From Methanobacteriota archaeon (GTDB lineage: Archaea; Thermoplasmatota; Poseidoniia; Poseidoniales; Poseidoniaceae): a stretch of DNA of 8,793 bases. The notes under the pieces are model-generated. The model saw nothing but the letters and a program-made list of their open reading frames with translations. It made no database searches and was not told the DNA's origin. Within the stretch, counting starts at the first letter, position 1, and each line of letters begins with the position of its first letter. A program made the translations under genes and the position numbers. Below, one piece after another: positions 6,201 to 8,793 of the stretch. The DNA lies in the NCBI GenBank assembly GCA_002719475.1, contig PBHQ01000005.1, positions 5,893 through 14,685 of the forward strand, in the 5' to 3' direction.

Positions 6201-8793
6201 GTGGATCTGCACATCGGCGTCGCCCCATGTCATGTTCTGGATATCTCCAACTGCCTTGTCTTCAGCATACAGTCCGGTACCGCTGCTGATGGTTCCACCA
6301 TTCCAGTCGAAATCACCATCAGTCTCACCGTTGATGTGAACACCACGAGCAGAATCAGTCGATAGATCAACTAGATTCAAACTGCCTCCGCCGGTGAAGT
6401 ACATTCCTACTCCGGTTGCGGAAGTTGTCACAAGAGATGCTCCGTTAGAGGACACATCCACGTTGTCAAGGTCTGCTCCGTAATCATCGGCTGACAACAA
6501 AGCGCTACCCATCAAGCTCAGGCTTCCACCGGTCTGCTCGTAAGCAGTGGTGAATCCTGTAATTGAGGTACCATTAAGCACAATGTCATCATTTCCTCCA
6601 GCAACATCGAATCCTGTACTGTAGTAAGTACTGGAACTGCTTCCTGCTGCCTGTACGGTGATTGTTCCGAACATGGAGGATGCGTGCTGACCACAATGAT
6701 AGTCGTAGGTTCCTGCTGTGTTGAACTGACGGGTGTAAGTAGAACCTAGGTTCAATGGACCTGAATCCCATAGAGGAGCGCCGCTTGCAGTATCATTGGA
6801 TACTGTGCTGTGCTGGTAGTTGCCACCAGATGCATATTCCTTCAATCTCCAGCGGATAGAATCACCCTCGGTGATTGTTATGTTCTGCGGAGAGAAGTAG
6901 GTAGCCATCATGTTCACTGTGTAAACCATTGAGCCGGTTCCACCAGTTCCAATCAGATTGCTTCCTGTATCCTCGATGTCGCATCCATCAGCAACAATTG
7001 CATTACCCATCACAGTGATGGTGTTGCCACCAGTTGTCATGGTGGATGAACCACAATCCTCTGCCCAGATTCCAACCGCACTGATTGCTGTGCGGCCGCT
7101 GCTGCTAGAGATTGTGTTGTCAGTGACCGATACATCGTATCCATACTTGATTCCATCAACTAGAATTCCACCATCGGCGTCAACCAAGGTGTTTCCATCA
7201 ATTTCACCATATCCATTCCTGACATAGATTCCAGCCTCGGCTGCGTTTGCCAATCCATAAATGGTGTTATCGTTAATCTCGAAGTCAAGTGCACCACGTA
7301 GGTAGATTGGTTCCTCGGAATTATCAATGGTGTTTCCTTCAATCAGAGTACCAGTTGTTGTTTGGTCCTGTGCGTATACAGCGTAGCTGGTTATTCCGGG
7401 ACCTGTGTGAGTATTGTCTCTAACAATTGTATCATCAGTGTAGCTACTCAATGCAAACCAGATATCTAGAGCACCGCCATTAAACTCATTGTCTTCAATG
7501 AGCATGTCGTCAGCACCCCAGTTCGAGGAAGCAATTCCCCAAGTGTTTCCACGCCATGCACGTACAGATACTGCACAATCGAAGAACTTGTTGTCAGTGA
7601 TCTCTGCATCGTTTACTCCACCATTGTGTACACAGTACTCATCGTTGGTGAAAGCGGTGATACCAGGAATGACTCTGGTGTTGCTGACTATGGTGTTGTT
7701 TACAACCACGAAGTGGTCAGGCATCCAGTTTCCATTCTCATTTGCTGCTGCAATTGTAGAAAGGCCGATGAAATTGCTGTTCTTGTACCACGGGTTGATA
7801 TCCGACCAGGAATAGTATCCCAACTGGAATCCGTTAGCATCTCCATCGTTCTGTGTTCCAGACATTGCTATGAAATCGCTACCATCGACATACAACTTAC
7901 CGTTGTATGGGTAAGTTGCTCTCCATGAAGTTCCACCGTAGAAACTGTATGAACCAGTCATGATGACAACAGAGTTGTTCCACTCGTTCTTGTTGCTTCC
8001 ACCGTCGATGTACATGAACGGAACGTCAACCATGATGTGCTTGTTGCTCATGTCAGAGACAACACCACCATAGTATCCATACTCGGTCATTGAACAACCA
8101 GTTCCACAGCTCAGTGTCCTGCTACCGCTGGTACTGAGGTACGGGGAACCGCTGGCACATTGTGCCAACATGGTGTAAGACGCACTGCTGAATGAATAAC
8201 ATACCCTAGCATCGAACCTGTCAACCAGATCAACAGACTCTGAAGACGCTGCATTAGCATCTAGTGTTACACTGTCGTAGTAGTAGCGGAAGTCACCGGT
8301 TGTTGCTGAGTAAGTTCCTACCTTTGCGACAGCACCCAATTTGTATCCACTTAGTGATGGGTTGATTAGGCCGTTCTTGTCAACGATTGAAGTAAAGTAT
8401 CTCAGACCCTGAGCAATACCAGTTGAATCAGTCTCTCCAGTTCCGGTTAGCTTATTGCTGGCATCCAGTAAGTAGACATCCACACCAGAAAGAGCATTAC
8501 TGTCAGCAGTGATGGTCGCCTCTAGGCTGCGAGCACGCTTGAATTGACCATTACCTGTCACGTCTACTGAACTATCGTCGACTGTTCCATCAACGAATTC
8601 CACAACGCTCGAACCTGTAATCTTGAAATCGGCAGTATTGTCGAAATCACTGTCAAGCAATTCTATGTTTCCACTTCCAGCGGTTTCAATTCCAATCGCA
8701 TTGCCACTAAGATCAAGATTTTCGAAGGACCTGTCAGTGTTTGTTAGCCATCCATATTCAATAGCTGGTCCAGCACTTCCAGTAATGGTTCCG
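2748..8793 (-). CDS. Giant multidomain cell-surface protein (5' end missing) with beta-helix, cupredoxin, DOMON-like, cadherin-like, PGF-CTERM-like and pilin modules
   Basis: The frame enters at the right edge without a start and runs 2014 residues to TGA 2748-2750. The first in-window initiator-like codon (TTG 8660) is not a credible start, because the 44 residues before it continue the same beta-helix pattern. Order, numbering from the edge: beta-helix end 1-84; beta-sandwich 85-192; parallel beta-helix 193-621; cupredoxin 622-713; beta-helix 714-930; DOMON/CBM9-like domain 931-1146; cadherin/Ig-like repeats about 1194-1606; beta-sandwich and Pro/Ser/Thr-rich stalk to about 1800; PGF-CTERM-like anchor 1803-1826; class III signal and pilin-like domain 1837-2014. 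The sequence is acidic, rich in Asp, Asn, Ser, Thr and Gly, as usual for secreted archaeal surface proteins. Its likely role is adhesion or a surface scaffold, with glycan binding and copper/redox chemistry possible. The mature part should be outside the cell. The reading frame is certain; function rests on recognised domain patterns. Confidence 0.9.
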   Translation of the reverse strand, partial: GTITGSAGPAIEYGWLTNTDRSFENLDLSGNAIGIETAGSGNIELLDSDFDNTADFKITGSSVVEFVDGTVDDSSVDVTGNGQFKRARSLEATITADSNALSGVDVYLLDASNKLTGTGETDSTGIAQGLRYFTSIVDKNGLINPSLSGYKLGAVAKVGTYSATTGDFRYYYDSVTLDANAASSESVDLVDRFDARVCYSFSSASYTMLAQCASGSPYLSTSGSRTLSCGTGCSMTEYGYYGGVVSDMSNKHIMVDVPFMYIDGGSNKNEWNNSVVIMTGSYSFYGGTSWRATYPYNGKLYVDGSDFIAMSGTQNDGDANGFQLGYYSWSDINPWYKNSNFIGLSTIAAANENGNWMPDHFVVVNNTIVSNTRVIPGITAFTNDEYCVHNGGVNDAEITDNKFFDCAVSVRAWRGNTWGIASSNWGADDMLIEDNEFNGGALDIWFALSSYTDDTIVRDNTHTGPGITSYAVYAQDQTTTGTLIEGNTIDNSEEPIYLRGALDFEINDNTIYGLANAAEAGIYVRNGYGEIDGNTLVDADGGILVDGIKYGYDVSVTDNTISSSSGRTAISAVGIWAEDCGSSTMTTGGNTITVMGNAIVADGCDIEDTGSNLIGTGGTGSMVYTVNMMATYFSPQNITITEGDSIRWRLKEYASGGNYQHSTVSNDTASGAPLWDSGPLNLGSTYTRQFNTAGTYDYHCGQHASSMFGTITVQAAGSSSSTYYSTGFDVAGGNDDIVLNGTSITGFTTAYEQTGGSLSLMGSALLSADDYGADLDNVDVSSNGASLVTTSATGVGMYFTGGGSLNLVDLSTDSARGVHINGETDGDFDWNGGTISSGTGLYAEDKAVGDIQNMTWGDADVQIHAGDNTKITSVGNTLDPSKMSVSGTGEVYEANLLDLDVTHSNSPISNVGLLIQSEGGSNVAYVSPDMRSDAISVATAGDSGDLSDWIGNEKNPADDARPGVVSSDGNGEDFMVTWDQTNLYLALTGVDMGAGDLLVFIDSASQGSTSGWEWDGTTPTFNHAADYAFFAENGDDSPNDGDTTYTWGVRKYSDPNWVADSCQNMQAFIGWSDNTNTEVKIPWSCIGSPSDGDKVRLSAVVLGESDGSIASSHPSTGHVKLTLGQASLSDGMLDDKRLNYREFIGSTTPSAADEYTVTVKVDAPDGCEDDWGVLADLDMSQNREESIDILRACPVISGITDVVYDEDSGAHTISLTDKADDLQDAAADLTWTYADDYSSNEASLLSVSLSGHELTITPADNQFGTYLIDLTVEDKHGLTDSETFMVTVNNVNDKPIICNSARSDCMLVFSDDGFDNLNMLDEGWVEHKKTLGSTISSPFITDQYNEQNQTLANSEDVPQIYTWDATVDEDCVAFTVEVLLNELWINENMQNELGGVCTITMTLSDGASVNDAADAVDVTFTINPVNDVPVIPDYDVSGDSYITDGTGASIATPWSVTVLEDTGCEDGECVNTDELTFNLANMKEDNDHNDEDLSWTWDEISSSCDVDKYFESIEIVGDNIKFTLIQDATTNAPPEEKDYLDDNGIHQEPPPSMDEFCAIKLTLSDTATAPSYIPNYGLASASYKQESTEKLFKIRVDNTPELVADYLFDVDEGIDFNSVQFIMPGTHVPVDVTVKHEGDEGPYKYDQLLKVSFLSDGAEGLTVRDTYYVVPPAYGKSEEFSSRVLIEETTTRVGARVDVMTCKAEACPSPTAATPSDFISNVPPAHQAEATLSPWSSPGTVGYSSAEDVYSQRRPALEDKDWLNNVMFTSTIDSDPEGILDSGQELPVMVDTISPASVPSFAPGFAAISAAGLFVAGLMLASSRRRMDEEELEALSMVDDEQAVSPVIATILMVAITVVLSGVVYVWASDLADQPSKSVPRIGFKVEKVDPGTNGYWSIQVISAKEPIATQATVVMVEWVNASGSQIESFRLDNTEGVYGFAPLNSDSFVTFSDSIVCDSATECTSTFGDGDAIHISMTDSSGELLTEGVRVTLKYMPVGLGTASVLKTFNLEI
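3312..3400 (-). other. PGF-CTERM-like sorting signal / membrane anchor inside the giant protein
   Basis: After a Pro/Ser/Thr-rich stalk, the motif P1803-G1804-F1805 (3378-3386) is followed by a hydrophobic helix (AAISAAGLFVAGLMLA) and an Arg cluster R1824-R1826 (3315-3323). This three-part layout is that of PGF-CTERM signals, which archaeosortase A processes while attaching surface glycoproteins to lipid. Such signals normally sit at the extreme C-terminus; here 188 more residues follow. It may still work as a sorting signal or may serve only as a membrane helix with a cytoplasmic RRR stop-transfer. Confidence 0.6.
3975..5213 (-). other. About three cadherin/Ig-like repeats of the giant protein
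   Basis: The repeats end at NNVNDKPII (about 4905), NPVNDVPVI (about 4500) and VDNTPELV (about 3985). The first is the most regular: DEDSGAHTISL, LTWTYADD, HELTITPADNQFGTYLIDLTVEDKHGLTDSETFMVTVN. The second and third are longer and carry acidic inserts (for example KEDNDHNDEDLSW) and several cysteines, including the pair in TGCEDGECVN. The VNDxP boundary and acidic loops are typical of calcium-stiffened cadherin-like domains in microbial adhesins, so this part probably forms a rod lifting the upper domains off the cell. Confidence 0.65.
5355..6000 (-). other. DOMON/CBM9-like domain of the giant protein
   Basis: Residues 931-1146 begin with GDLSDWIGNE, then FMVTWDQTNLYLALTGVDMG, a DLLVFIDSASQGS strand, ADYAFFAENGDD, and a final TEVKIPWSCIGSPSDGDKV with VRLSAVVLGESDG. 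The order (D-x-x-x-D-W near the start, W-D-x-x-N-L-Y-L, acidic F-I-D strand, 'V-K-I-P-W-S-x-I-G') is that of CBM9/DOMON-like beta-sandwiches in sugar-acting enzymes and surface proteins. Two cysteines (DSCQNM, PWSCIG) may pair. The likely role is sugar, or less probably haem, binding on the cell surface; the ligand cannot be read from sequence. Confidence 0.6.
6654..6929 (-). other. Cupredoxin (plastocyanin/halocyanin-like type 1 copper) domain within the giant protein
   Basis: This 92-residue segment has the whole small blue-copper pattern. FSPQNITITEGDSIRW forms the first strands, YQHSTVSND supplies ligand His661 (6810-6812), PLWDSGPLNLGSTYTRQF forms the middle, and YDYHCGQHASSMFGTITV supplies Cys700 (6693-6695), His703 (6684-6686) and Met707 (6672-6674). 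C-x2-H-x3-M spacing is known among archaeal and bacterial plastocyanin-like proteins. A type 1 site binds one Cu and carries single electrons outside the membrane. Gly/Ser-rich linkers (GTGGTGS before, AAGSSSS after) separate it from beta-helix on both sides, suggesting a clean insertion of a folded module. Electron transfer is inferred from intact ligands. Confidence 0.88.
6930..8216 (-). other. Right-handed parallel beta-helix region (PbH1/NosD-like repeats) of the giant protein
   Basis: Residues 193-621 contain repeated short rungs with the parallel beta-helix pattern (hydrophobic-x-D/G-N-x-hydrophobic): LIEDNEFNG, TIVRDNTHTG, LIEGNTIDNS, FEINDNTIYGL, GEIDGNTLVDA, VSVTDNTISSS, each about 20-30 residues apart. 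Such folds occur in pectate-lyase-like enzymes, NosD-like proteins and adhesins. No catalytic set is recognisable, so a structural or adhesive role is the conservative reading. Four cysteines cluster near its start (RVCYSF, AQCASG, LSCGTGCSM; about 8205-8090) and may form disulfides. Confidence 0.7.
8217..8540 (-). other. Beta-sandwich insert (carboxypeptidase-regulatory/Ig-like) in the giant protein
   Basis: Residues 85-192 break the beta-helix pattern. The segment begins SLEATITADSNALSGVDV, continues through YLLDASNKLTGTGETDSTG, then a run around GYKLGAVAKVG and YYYDSVTLDANA. The layout (strand, variable 'added value' loop, T-D-x-x-G turn, strands) resembles carboxypeptidase-regulatory-like or Big-type domains common in archaeal surface proteins. 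It probably acts as a spacer. The family call is tentative. Confidence 0.4.

Noticed and set aside
7489..7815. Plus-strand 108-codon frame opposite the beta-helix
   Set aside because: It is a shadow of the giant gene with no domain or credible start context; other plus-strand frames across 2701-7928 are rejected for the same reason.
6930..8216. CRISPR array or nucleotide tandem repeat in the beta-helix coding region
   Set aside because: The repetition is at protein level (DNTI/GNTI rungs) with diverged nucleotides and variable spacing; there are no identical repeats with spacers.

Overview
The window looks like archaeal DNA, most plausibly from a marine planktonic euryarchaeon of the Marine Group II / Poseidoniales type. 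This is an inference. It rests on an archaeal class III (type IV pilin-like) signal segment reading AVSPVIATILMVAITV, a PGF-CTERM-like archaeal sorting signal, a very large acidic Asp/Asn/Ser/Thr-rich multidomain surface protein, and an archaeal-style lipoprotein sugar-binding protein. No rRNA or phylogenetic marker is present to confirm it.

Everything recognised is coded on the minus strand, so transcription runs from high to low coordinates. The right two thirds (2748 to the right edge) is one uninterrupted reading frame that enters the window already open. It encodes the last 2014 residues of a giant secreted surface protein. In order these are the end of a parallel beta-helix, a small beta-sandwich, a long right-handed beta-helix, a complete blue-copper (cupredoxin) domain, more beta-helix, a DOMON/CBM9-like carbohydrate-binding type domain, about three cadherin/Ig-like repeats, a stalk, a PGF-CTERM-like anchor, and then, in the same frame, what looks like a whole 178-residue archaeal pilin.

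A 97-base gap (2652-2747) with a strong GC-rich hairpin and a 10-bp palindrome separates it from a compact three-gene cluster. This holds an HAD-family (SerB-like) phosphatase (1947-2651), a MalE-like lipoprotein sugar-binding protein (644-1939, starting 7 bases after the phosphatase stop), and a membrane protein that runs off the left edge (1-647, overlapping the previous stop by 4 bases as ATGA). The last gene has a signal peptide, a ~145-residue ectodomain and a first membrane helix. It then begins a helix with the FVLPA...YP pattern typical of MalF-type sugar ABC permeases.

The cluster reads as sugar or oligosaccharide uptake coupled to a phosphatase. The giant protein reads as an adhesin or cell-surface scaffold with possible copper/redox and glycan-binding functions. 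The two most unusual points are the pilin joined in frame behind a sorting signal that normally ends a protein, and an intact mononuclear copper domain placed within a beta-helix.
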